DNA of 64,000 nucleotides from Intestinimonas massiliensis (ex Afouda et al. 2020) (GTDB taxonomy: Bacteria > Bacillota > Clostridia > Oscillospirales > Oscillospiraceae), in contig NZ_LR131147.1 of the NCBI RefSeq assembly GCF_900626285.1, positions 547,261-611,260 of the forward strand, written 5' to 3'. Made by a program: the position numbers and the translations under genes. The notes below the pieces were generated by a model. That model was not told the DNA's origin. It saw only the letters and a list, made by a program, of their open reading frames with translations, and did no database searches. Position 1 is the stretch's first letter. The number at the start of each line of letters is the position of its first letter. Positions 19,600 through 26,697 of this stretch are shown piece by piece.

Positions 19600-20248
19600 A
19601 CAAGCGCAAACCATTCAGTGGCTCAGGGCCTCCCTGCCCCGGCGGGCCCATAAGGCGAGCCCGGCCCAGCTGCTGAAACCCGCCCTCGCCGAGCTGCATC
19701 CCGGCCTGTTTCTGGGGGCGGTGGGGCTGTCCCTGCTGGCCGGACTGCTGGCGGGTCGGCTGACCGCTCCCTTCACCGCCACCTTCTGCACCGCCCCCCT
19801 GCCGCTGTTCCTGCTCTATTTCCGCTACTTCTGGCGGAACGAGTCCCGGATGCGGGAGCTGGAGCGCACCTTCCGCTTCTCCTTCCATCAGATGTGCCTG
19901 GCCCGGTTCACGGTGCTCTTCGGCAGCACGGCGGCGGCCCTGCTGGCCCTGTGCCTGACCGCCGCCTGGGGCGGCACCTCCCCCCTGCCCCTGGCCCTGT
20001 GCGGGGCCTCCTCCGCCGCCCTGCTGGGGGGCGCGCTGCTGCTGTTCTCCCTTGGGGTGCATACCGGCAGCCTGGGCCTGCTGGGGGGTACCCTGTGGAT
20101 GGGCCTGTGCGCCCCCCTGGTGGGACTGCGCCTGGAGGCCTGGCTGGCCGCCCTGCCCCTGTGGGGGTGGCTGATCCCCATCGGCCTGGGAGCCGTCCTG
20201 GCGGCGGCCGGAGCAAAAGGAGGCGGCTATGTACGCGCTGAGCGCTGA
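19592..20248 (+). CDS. Membrane protein in the anti-sigma position
   Basis: 218 aa. A cytosolic N-terminus of about 35 residues (MDRQAQTIQWLRASLPRRAH...) is followed by six or so membrane segments. The ATG at 19592 has AAGGAGG 6 bases upstream; an ATG at 19586 would abut the site. By position (immediately after and overlapping the sigma gene) it could be an anti-sigma factor. But it lacks a recognisable zinc anti-sigma domain, so it may instead be a transporter subunit. No family recognised. Confidence 0.75.
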   Translation: MDRQAQTIQWLRASLPRRAHKASPAQLLKPALAELHPGLFLGAVGLSLLAGLLAGRLTAPFTATFCTAPLPLFLLYFRYFWRNESRMRELERTFRFSFHQMCLARFTVLFGSTAAALLALCLTAAWGGTSPLPLALCGASSAALLGGALLLFSLGVHTGSLGLLGGTLWMGLCAPLVGLRLEAWLAALPLWGWLIPIGLGAVLAAAGAKGGGYVRAER

Positions 20249-21053
20249 GTGGAAAAAATTCATCACCTTCCGGGAGCTGTACGCGGCCCTGATCCTGGCC
20301 GTATTTCTGACGCTGTGGGGAACCATTCCCTATGCCCGGAATCCCAACGGCTTCTGGGTCAGTGTCTATAACTTCAACGTCAACATAGCCTCTGTCCTGA
20401 TCCTCCTCCTCCAGGTGGCGGGGCTCTCCCGGCTGTTCTGCTGTGAGCGCGCCGGGCGGACCGATCCTCTGATTCGTGCAGGGCGGTTCGGACTGCGGGA
20501 CACCTTTGGCGCAAAGCTGGCCCTGGGACTGAGCTATGGGGCTGCCTCCTCCCTGTTCCCCGGTCTTCTGGCCTTCTGTCTCAACCTTTTGCTGGGAGGC
20601 GGAATACCCGATTCGGCCTGCATCGGGACGAATATCTCCCGGATCCCCCTCTGGGAGACGGCGGGGCCGCTGGCCCTCTGGGGCTGGGAGATGCTGTTCT
20701 CCCTGCTGGGCGGGCTGTGCGCCGCGGGGTTGGTGCTGCTCTGCTCCGCCCTGGCCCGCCGCCCGGCGGCGGCCATGGCGGGAGCTGCCCTCTGTCTGGC
20801 CCTCCCCGCCGGGCTGCAGGTGGGGCTGGTGGCCCTCTTCTCCCGGTTCCCGCTGCCCCGTGGACTGGCCGCAATCGCCGAGGGGCTTTACCGGCTCAGC
20901 GGATACGCCTGGTCCGGCATCCTGAGCTATGACGCCCAGCTGTTGGGGGCGGACGGCGCCCCTCTCTGGCGGCCCATTTTGTACTGTCTGTGCCTGCTGG
21001 GCGCGGAGCTGGCCTTGACATGGGCAGCCTGGAACAGGAGGGCGAGCAGATGA
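20229..21053 (+). CDS. ABC-2 type transporter permease, first
   Basis: 274 aa with six membrane segments and the general layout of an ABC-2 permease: a short cytosolic start, a first segment (residues about 18-32), an extracellular loop, a cytosolic CCERAGRTDPLIRAGRFG loop after the second segment, then four more segments. AAAGGAGG precedes the ATG. It overlaps the gene before by 20 bases and the one after by four (ATGA). Substrate is unknown. Confidence 0.8.
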   Translation: MYALSAEWKKFITFRELYAALILAVFLTLWGTIPYARNPNGFWVSVYNFNVNIASVLILLLQVAGLSRLFCCERAGRTDPLIRAGRFGLRDTFGAKLALGLSYGAASSLFPGLLAFCLNLLLGGGIPDSACIGTNISRIPLWETAGPLALWGWEMLFSLLGGLCAAGLVLLCSALARRPAAAMAGAALCLALPAGLQVGLVALFSRFPLPRGLAAIAEGLYRLSGYAWSGILSYDAQLLGADGAPLWRPILYCLCLLGAELALTWAAWNRRASR

Positions 21054-21796
21054 AACAGGAGCTGCGGCGGCTGTGGGCCGCGCCCTTTACCTGGCTGTTG
21101 GTCCTGGGACCGACAGCCCTGAACGGGGTCCTGGCGCTGTTTCAGAGGCGTTACGGGCCGGAGCACTACTGGAGCTTCGTGGGCCGGTTCTGGGACAAGC
21201 TGGGGCTGGCGGCGGTGGCCGTTCTGGTGCTCAGCGTCTGCCTCTCTCTGATGTCCTGTGACAAGAGCTGCAGAACAGAGGATCTGATGCTCACCACCCG
21301 ACTGGGGCGGAAAAGCCTCTTCCTCCGGCGCCTGCTGGGCTGCGCCTTGGGTGTGTTGCTCTTCGCTCTGCTCCTTTCGGCGGGAAATTTCCTCTGTGGG
21401 CTTACCCTGGCAGGAGGACTTTCCATTCCGGACGGCTGGGCGGTCCGCTATCTGGGCCACACTCTGCTGGCGGGAGCGGGCGGGGCCCTCCTGGCCCTGT
21501 CCGCCTGCGGGCTGTGCGAGCTCTTCCGTTCCCTGCCCGTCGCCTTTCTTCTGGTGGCTGTGGTGCTGCTGTTCAGTGCCCTGGCCCCCGACCTGAAGGG
21601 GGAACCGCTGGACCTGTATGTCCTGGCCAACGGCTTTTTTGCCAAGCTGATCCGGGGGCGTGCCCTCACCGGCTGGGCCTCCTACAGCCCGCCCTGGGGA
21701 TGCGAGTGGTGGCTCTGGGGCCCCTGGCACCTGTGCCTCACCGCCCTGTGTGTGGGGTGGGCCGTCCGCAAGAGAAAGGAGCGCAACCAATGGTAA
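21050..21796 (+). CDS. ABC-2 type transporter permease, second
   Basis: 248 aa with six membrane segments, same layout as the preceding permease, with a matching cytosolic SCDKSCRTEDLMLTTRLGRK loop after the second segment. The two are probably paralogs forming a heterodimer. The start at 21050 has AGGAGGG upstream and overlaps the previous stop as ATGA; its own stop lies within the next gene's first codons. Confidence 0.8.
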   Translation: MKQELRRLWAAPFTWLLVLGPTALNGVLALFQRRYGPEHYWSFVGRFWDKLGLAAVAVLVLSVCLSLMSCDKSCRTEDLMLTTRLGRKSLFLRRLLGCALGVLLFALLLSAGNFLCGLTLAGGLSIPDGWAVRYLGHTLLAGAGGALLALSACGLCELFRSLPVAFLLVAVVLLFSALAPDLKGEPLDLYVLANGFFAKLIRGRALTGWASYSPPWGCEWWLWGPWHLCLTALCVGWAVRKRKERNQW

Positions 21797-22656
21797 CCTT
21801 ACAGGTAGAACGGGTAAGCAAGCTGTACGGCGGCTTTGCGGCCCTGAAAGAGATAGAACTGGAGCTGGGCAGCGGGGTATACGGCCTGCTGGGACCCAAC
21901 GGTGCGGGCAAGACCACCCTCATGCGCATCCTGACCGATCTGCTGGCCCCCTCCCGGGGCCGGGTGCTGTGCAATGGCAGGGACATCCACGTCCTTGGGG
22001 CGGACTACCGGGACCTGCTGGGCTATCTGCCCCAGGATTTCGGGGTGTATCCCAACTTCACGGCGGAGGGCTTCCTGTGCTACATCGCCCGGCTGAAGGG
22101 GCTGGACAGGGAGGCCGCCCGTCAAAAGACGGCGGAGCTTCTGGAGCTGGTGGGGCTGTCCGACCGGCGGAAGCGGAAGCTGGGGGGCTTCTCCGGCGGG
22201 GAGCGGCAGCGGGTGGGCATTGCCCAGGCCCTGCTCAACGACCCTCAGGTCCTCATTCTGGACGAGCCCACCGCCGGGCTGGACCCCCAGGAGCGCATCC
22301 GCTTCCGGGGGATGCTCAACCGTCTGGGCAAGGACCGGCTGGTGCTTCTGTCCACCCATATCGTCTCCGACGTGGAGAGCGCCGCCGACCAGGTCATCCT
22401 GCTGCGGCGGGGGGAGATCATTGGGCAGGACAGCCCCGGCGCGCTGCTGCGGCAGCTGGAGGGAAAGGTGTGGTCCGTGCCGGTCTCTCCCCAGGAGCAG
22501 GAGGACCTGGCCGCCCGCTATCCGTGCAGCAATGTGTCCCGGCAGGATGGAGGCACCTGCCTGCGGCTCATCGCCGACGCCCCGCCCGCCGCTCTGGCCA
22601 GGCAGGTCCCACCCAATCTGGAGGATCTGTACCTCTGCCACTTCGGTACAGAATAA
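21790..22656 (+). CDS. ABC-2 type transporter ATP-binding protein
   Basis: 288 aa ATPase that powers the two permeases, probably for export. Walker A GPNGAGKTTLM (residues about 37-47), Q-loop LPQDFG, signature FSGGERQRV, Walker B VLILDEPTAGLDP and STHIVSD are present. The C-terminal 70 residues resemble the regulatory tail of CcmA/BcrA-type proteins. An AAAGGAG site lies inside the preceding gene, which it overlaps. Last gene of the sigma-transporter operon. Confidence 0.92.
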   Translation: MVTLQVERVSKLYGGFAALKEIELELGSGVYGLLGPNGAGKTTLMRILTDLLAPSRGRVLCNGRDIHVLGADYRDLLGYLPQDFGVYPNFTAEGFLCYIARLKGLDREAARQKTAELLELVGLSDRRKRKLGGFSGGERQRVGIAQALLNDPQVLILDEPTAGLDPQERIRFRGMLNRLGKDRLVLLSTHIVSDVESAADQVILLRRGEIIGQDSPGALLRQLEGKVWSVPVSPQEQEDLAARYPCSNVSRQDGGTCLRLIADAPPAALARQVPPNLEDLYLCHFGTE

Positions 22657-22685
22657 AAAATGGCCGCCTTTCGGCGGCCATTTTT
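22655..22685. terminator. Bidirectional terminator between the ABC-2 operon and the PatB gene
   Basis: Stem of 14 bases (22655-22668 with 22673-22685) around TTTC, with A-run before and T-run after, so it works on both strands for the converging genes. Confidence 0.9.
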
Positions 22686-22691
22686 CTGTCT

Positions 22692-23903
22692 TCAGATGGA
22701 AAATACGTACTTGTCCAGACGAGTAAAGGCCTCCTGCACCCGGGAGAGGGGCAGAGCCAGGTTCATGCGGATATGGCAGGGACCGTGGAACTTAGTGCCG
22801 TCCTGCCAGGCCACCCCCACGTCCCAGCCCGCCTTCAGCAGCTCCTGAATGGTCTTTCCGTGGGCGGCACACCAATCAGTACAGTCAATAAACAGCATGT
22901 AGGTGCCCTGAGGCCTGGAGACCCTGACCCCTTCAAAATGCCTGGCGATATAATCGCAGGCGTACTCCACGTTGCCGGTGAGCACCTGCCGCAGCTCGTC
23001 CACCCACTCATACCCCTCGGGCTGATAGGCGCCGATCAGAGCGTGCATGGACAGCACATTCATCTCGTTGTAGTGGGCCAGGGAGGACTCCTTGTCCACC
23101 CGCTCCCGCAGCCAGCGGTTGTAGATGATATGATAGCTGCCCACCAGCCCGGCCAGGTTGAAGGTCTTGGAGGGGGCGTACAGGGCCACAGTACGCTGAC
23201 GGGCGTCCTCGCTCACCGACTGGGTGGGGATGTGCTTGTACCCCTCCAGGATCAGGTCCGACCAGATCTCGTCGGAGATCACATAGACGTCATACTTCCG
23301 GCACAGCTCCATGAACCGCTCCAGCTCCCAGCGCTCCCACACCCGGCCGGTGGGGTTGTGGGGCGAGCAGAGAATGGCGGCATGGATGTGGTTGTCCGCA
23401 ATCTTCTGCTCCATATCGGCAAAATCCATGCGCCAGACATTGTTTTCATCCGGCGCCAGGGGGCTGTGGACGATATGGTAGCCGTTGTTGCCCAGGCTGT
23501 TGGTGAAACCCACATAGGTGGGCGAGTGGACCAGGACATTGTCCCCCTTGGAGCACACCACATTGAGGGCACTGACCACTCCGCCCAGGACGCCGTTCTC
23601 ATATCCGATGTACTCCCGGCTCAGGCCGGTGACCCCGTTGCGTGTCTCCTGCCAGCGGATGATGGAGGCATAGTAATCGTCGCTGGGAAAGAAATAGCCG
23701 AAGGCCGGGTGCTCGGTCCGCCGGATAATGGCCTGGGCCACAGTGGGTACAGTGGGAAAGTTCATGTCTGCCACCCACATGGGGATCACGTCGAACCCCT
23801 CCTTGGGCGGCTCCGGTGAAAAGCCGGGCCTGCGGCCCAGCCCATCCACGGCTAAAGCATCCTTACCGCGGCGGTCCATGATGGTGGTAAAATCGTATTT
23901 CAT
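22692..23903 (-). CDS. PLP-dependent C-S lyase / aminotransferase (PatB/MalY family)
   Basis: 403 aa fold-type I PLP enzyme. PatB/MalY enzymes split cystathionine or cysteine to thiol/H2S, ammonia and pyruvate. Visible: MWVADMNFPTVPTVAQAI near residue 42, the PLP-stacking and binding phrases SPTYVGF, CSPHNPTGRVW and VISDEIWSDL, and the Schiff-base Lys in YAPSKTFNLAG. Length matches the family. The start MKYDFTTIMDRRG at 23903 has AAAGGA upstream. Transcribed toward the converging ABC operon; the tRNA-Gln terminator lies just upstream. Confidence 0.92.
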   Translation of the reverse strand: MKYDFTTIMDRRGKDALAVDGLGRRPGFSPEPPKEGFDVIPMWVADMNFPTVPTVAQAIIRRTEHPAFGYFFPSDDYYASIIRWQETRNGVTGLSREYIGYENGVLGGVVSALNVVCSKGDNVLVHSPTYVGFTNSLGNNGYHIVHSPLAPDENNVWRMDFADMEQKIADNHIHAAILCSPHNPTGRVWERWELERFMELCRKYDVYVISDEIWSDLILEGYKHIPTQSVSEDARQRTVALYAPSKTFNLAGLVGSYHIIYNRWLRERVDKESSLAHYNEMNVLSMHALIGAYQPEGYEWVDELRQVLTGNVEYACDYIARHFEGVRVSRPQGTYMLFIDCTDWCAAHGKTIQELLKAGWDVGVAWQDGTKFHGPCHIRMNLALPLSRVQEAFTRLDKYVFSI

Positions 23904-23957
23904 TTCAACCCGTCCTTTCCAACCCGCAAGGGGCCGCTTCCCTGTTTCGCAAAAAGA

Positions 23958-23990
23958 AAAAACCGGAAGCACCCTGCGATGCTTCCGGTT
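23958..23990 (-). terminator. Terminator of tRNA-Gln
   Basis: 11-bp perfect stem (23961-23971 with 23980-23990), 8-base loop, then TTTTTTC on the minus strand, beginning four bases after the encoded CCA. Confidence 0.9.
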
Positions 23991-23993
23991 CTT

Positions 23994-24067
23994 TGGCAGC
24001 GGGAGAAGGATTCGAACCCTCACATACAGAGTCAGAGTCTGCTGTGCTACCCTTACACAATCCCGCT
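23994..24067 (-). tRNA. tRNA-Gln (anticodon CTG)
   Basis: 74 bases including an encoded CCA. The acceptor arms AGCGGGA/TCCCGCT pair fully; the T-loop reads GGTTCGAATCC. The anticodon loop CTCTGAC gives CTG, reading codon CAG. It has its own promoter and terminator. Confidence 0.93.
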
Positions 24068-24098
24068 ATCTGTGCCCACTCTTGCGGGCGCGAATGTT

Positions 24099-24127
24099 AT
24101 TATACGCAAAAGGGTCCTGATTGTCAA
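24099..24127 (-). promoter_or_regulatory. Sigma-A promoter of tRNA-Gln
   Basis: Both boxes are perfect on the minus strand: TTGACA (24122-24127) and TATAAT (24099-24104), 17 bases apart. Start near 24091. Confidence 0.9.
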
Positions 24128-24406
24128 TAGATTTTCCAAATTATTTTTAAATTTTTTTATCCGGCCCTTTTCACCAGAATACAGGGCGTATAGTTTGCGT
24201 ATTATGGCGGATCGCCTGCAAAATTCTCCTTGCAAACGGCTGGAAAAAAGCGGCTTCTTTCTGATCTCATAGGTTTAGCTCTAAAGGACCTATCAGAAAT
24301 AGTTCCCGCTTTCCCCCGTTTTTCTCGTTTTCACCGGTCCTTTTGCAGCTGGTATTTTATGTATTATGTTTACATAATGCATACTCATAATGTCCTCTAC
24401 AAATAG

Positions 24407-24516
24407 TTATTCACATTGTCCACACTCTTTTCCACATCAGTATACCCCTTATTTTCCAATCATTTTTCCACTTGTGCACAGAGTTTTCCACCGTCCACCC
24501 CCAAAAGTTTTCCACC
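24407..24516 (+). other. Cluster of DnaA-box-like sites in a gene-free region
   Basis: The stretch 24128-24594 has no gene I can support. Its left part (24121-24180) is very AT-rich. Its right part holds seven 9-mers close to the DnaA box TTATNCACA, all in the same direction: TTATTCACA (24407, exact), TTGTCCACA (24416), TTTTCCACA (24428), TTTTCCACT (24464), TTGTGCACA (24472), TTTTCCACC (24484) and TTTTCCACC (24508). A short palindrome ATTATG-TTTA-CATAAT lies at 24363-24378. The flanking genes (tRNA-Gln, tsaD) are not the usual oriC neighbours. Confidence 0.55.
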
Positions 24517-24594
24517 GCTTATTCCCGCCGGTCCGTAAACATAACGCTATTTTTTGCTTTTGCTGCACCTCTGCCGTCTCTCTCCTTCAAAAGA

Positions 24595-24621
24595 AAAGGG
24601 CTGACCTCTGGTCAGCCCTTT
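24595..24621 (-). terminator. Terminator of the polA-GNAT-rimI-tsaD operon
   Basis: 12-bp perfect stem (24595-24606 with 24610-24621) with a 3-base loop, followed by TTTTCTTTT on the minus strand. It overlaps the tsaD stop codon. Confidence 0.85.
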
Positions 24622-25622
24622 GAGATATCACGGTTGGCATAGGCGTTCAGATCCATCCCCGCCCGCTTTCCTGCCAGAAATTCATAATAGCCCTGACAGC
24701 CGATCATGGCCCCGTTGTCTCCGCACAGGGAGAGCTGGGGCAGATAGAGCCGGATCCCTGCGGTGGAACATGCCTTCTCCAGATCGGCACGGATGCGGGA
24801 ATTGGCCGCTACCCCGCCGGCCACCGCCAGCTTTCCGTAGCCCTTCATCCTGGCCGCCTCCATAGCACGGGGCACCAGGGAATCGCTGACAGCGGCAGAG
24901 AAGGAGGCCGCCAGGTCCTTCAGATCCAGCTGCTCCCCCTTCTGAGCGGCGTTGTGGGCCAGGTTGAGCACGGCGGTCTTGAGGCCGGAGAAGGACATGT
25001 CCAGAGGCGCGTCCGCCACATGGGCCCGGGGCAGCTCATACCGCTGATCGTTGCCCCCCTGAGCCAGCTTGTCAACCGGAGCGCCGCCGGGATAGCCCAG
25101 TCCAAGCACCCGGGCTACCTTGTCGAAGCACTCCCCCGCCGCATCGTCCCGGGTGGCTCCCAGGATCTCCATATCGGTGTAGTCCTTCACATCCACGATC
25201 AGAGTATTGCCCCCGGAGACACACAGGCAGACAAAGGGTGGCTCCAGGTCGGGGTGGGAGATGTAGTTGGCGGCGATATGGCCCCGGACGTGGTGGACGG
25301 GCACCAGGGGCACGTTCAGGCCGAAGGCGGCGGATTTGGCGAAGTTGACCCCCACCAGCAGGGCCCCGATGAGGCCGGGGGCATAGGTCACCGCCACGGC
25401 GTCAATGTCGGCCTTGGTGACCCCTGCCTGGGCCAGGGCCTGATCCGCCAGGCCGGCGATGGCCTCGATGTGCTTGCGGGAGGCGATCTCGGGCACCACC
25501 CCGCCATAGATGGCGTGCATATCCGCCTGGGAGGCGATGGCGTCGGACAGGACGGTGCGGCCGTCCTTTACCACGGCCACCGCCGTCTCGTCGCAGGAGG
25601 ATTCAATGGCTAAAATATTCAT
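24612..25622 (-). CDS. tsaD: tRNA N6-adenosine threonylcarbamoyltransferase TsaD
   Basis: 336 aa. Transfers threonylcarbamoyl to A37 of tRNAs reading ANN codons, as part of the TsaBDE complex. ASKHA fold start MNILAIESSCDETAVAVV, the metal-binding HHVRGHIAANY (His107 region), and FSGLKTAVLN are clear. The start overlaps the rimI stop (ATGA), the usual rimI-tsaD pairing. Its other partners TsaB and TsaE are not in this window. Confidence 0.97.
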   Translation of the reverse strand: MNILAIESSCDETAVAVVKDGRTVLSDAIASQADMHAIYGGVVPEIASRKHIEAIAGLADQALAQAGVTKADIDAVAVTYAPGLIGALLVGVNFAKSAAFGLNVPLVPVHHVRGHIAANYISHPDLEPPFVCLCVSGGNTLIVDVKDYTDMEILGATRDDAAGECFDKVARVLGLGYPGGAPVDKLAQGGNDQRYELPRAHVADAPLDMSFSGLKTAVLNLAHNAAQKGEQLDLKDLAASFSAAVSDSLVPRAMEAARMKGYGKLAVAGGVAANSRIRADLEKACSTAGIRLYLPQLSLCGDNGAMIGCQGYYEFLAGKRAGMDLNAYANRDISKG

Positions 25623-26083
25623 TCCGTTCCCTTCTCTTCCTGAGAAAATGTAATGGTCATCAGCAGGGCGTCCTCGTGCTCCTCCCGATAGTAGTTCTTC
25701 CGGCGGCCCACCACCTGGAAGCCCAGCTTCTCATACAAGCCGATAGCGGGGGCGTTGCTCTCCCGCACCTCCAGGGTGAGGAAGGCCAGATGGGCCTGTC
25801 CCAGCCGCAGGTAGGCCTTCAGGATCTCCTCCGCCACCCCCTGGCGGCGGAATCGGGGCGCCACGGCGATCTTCTCCAGAGTGCCCTCATCCAGGATGGC
25901 CCGCACCTCGCCGTAGCCCAGCACGGTGCCGTCCTCCCCCTCGGCCACCACCAGGGAGATCATGTCGTTATAGAGTTCCTGCTCCAGCAGGGCCGCCGAC
26001 CAGGGGTGGGAAAAGCTTGCCCGCTCGATGGCCTCCACCTGGGGCAGGTGGGATTTGTCCATGGGGACCAGTTTATAATTCAT
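25619..26083 (-). CDS. rimI: Ribosomal protein S18 alanine N-acetyltransferase RimI
   Basis: 154 aa GNAT enzyme that acetylates the N-terminus of S18. Acetyl-CoA loop RFRRQGVAEEIL (residues about 78-89), then LTLEVRESNAPAIGLYEKLGF and the C-terminal NYYREEHEDALLM typical of RimI. It overlaps both neighbours by four bases (ATGA), so it is coupled to tsaD and to the GNAT gene upstream. Confidence 0.93.
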   Translation of the reverse strand: MNYKLVPMDKSHLPQVEAIERASFSHPWSAALLEQELYNDMISLVVAEGEDGTVLGYGEVRAILDEGTLEKIAVAPRFRRQGVAEEILKAYLRLGQAHLAFLTLEVRESNAPAIGLYEKLGFQVVGRRKNYYREEHEDALLMTITFSQEEKGTE

Positions 26084-26685
26084 GTGAGTGATTCTCCTTC
26101 TTTCATCCAGGCGGGCGGCCCGGGGGGCAATTCCCCCACCTCCAGAGGCACCTTCACATCGGTGCGCTCAGGGCCGTAGATGGCCCTGTGGAGGGCCATA
26201 ACGGGGGTCAGGTCCTGGGGCAGGTAGGGCAGAAAGGTGGCAAAGCGCATGCCGCAGGTGGCCATGTCGTAGGCGGGCACAAAGCCGCACCGCTCATAAA
26301 AGGCCAGGCGGCGCCGCCGGAGGTTGTTCTCCGCCGGGTCGCCCCCCTCCACCGGCCGCTCGGCCTCGATGAGCAGCAGGGACTTGCCCTCCATCTGCTC
26401 CGCCAGCATCCGGACGATCTTCTGTCCCAGGCCCCCGTTCCGCCGGGCGGCGGTGACCCCCAGGTAGTCCAGCAGGATGCAGCTCTTGTCGGTGGGCTCC
26501 ATCCACAGGGTAGCGTAGCCCAGCATGGTGTCCCCGTCGAACAGGCCCCACACCTCGTACCGCCCGGCGTCCATCAGGGCCCGGATATCGGGCAGGGGCT
26601 TGCGCTCGTTGGGGGGGAATGCCTCGCTCAGTTCCCGGTCATACCAATCTTCCAGTGCTTTTCCGGTGACAGGACGCAGTTCCAT
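26080..26685 (-). CDS. GNAT family N-acetyltransferase of unknown substrate
   Basis: 201 aa. A GNAT core is visible: LDYLGVTAARRNGGLGQKIV holds the acetyl-CoA loop (residues about 72-91), followed by LLLIEAERPVEG and YERCGFVPAYDM. The C-terminus is a longer tail than RimI's. Target unknown. It starts 12 bases after polA ends and overlaps rimI by four bases, so it belongs to the polA-rimI-tsaD operon. Confidence 0.85.
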   Translation of the reverse strand: MELRPVTGKALEDWYDRELSEAFPPNERKPLPDIRALMDAGRYEVWGLFDGDTMLGYATLWMEPTDKSCILLDYLGVTAARRNGGLGQKIVRMLAEQMEGKSLLLIEAERPVEGGDPAENNLRRRRLAFYERCGFVPAYDMATCGMRFATFLPYLPQDLTPVMALHRAIYGPERTDVKVPLEVGELPPGPPAWMKEGESLT

Positions 26686-26697
26686 CAGACGCTCCTT

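Noticed and set aside
24128..24594. A full chromosomal oriC
   Set aside because: The DnaA-like boxes are real, but there is no dnaA, dnaN or rpmH, and genes do not point away from the site on both sides. Kept as a DnaA-box cluster only.
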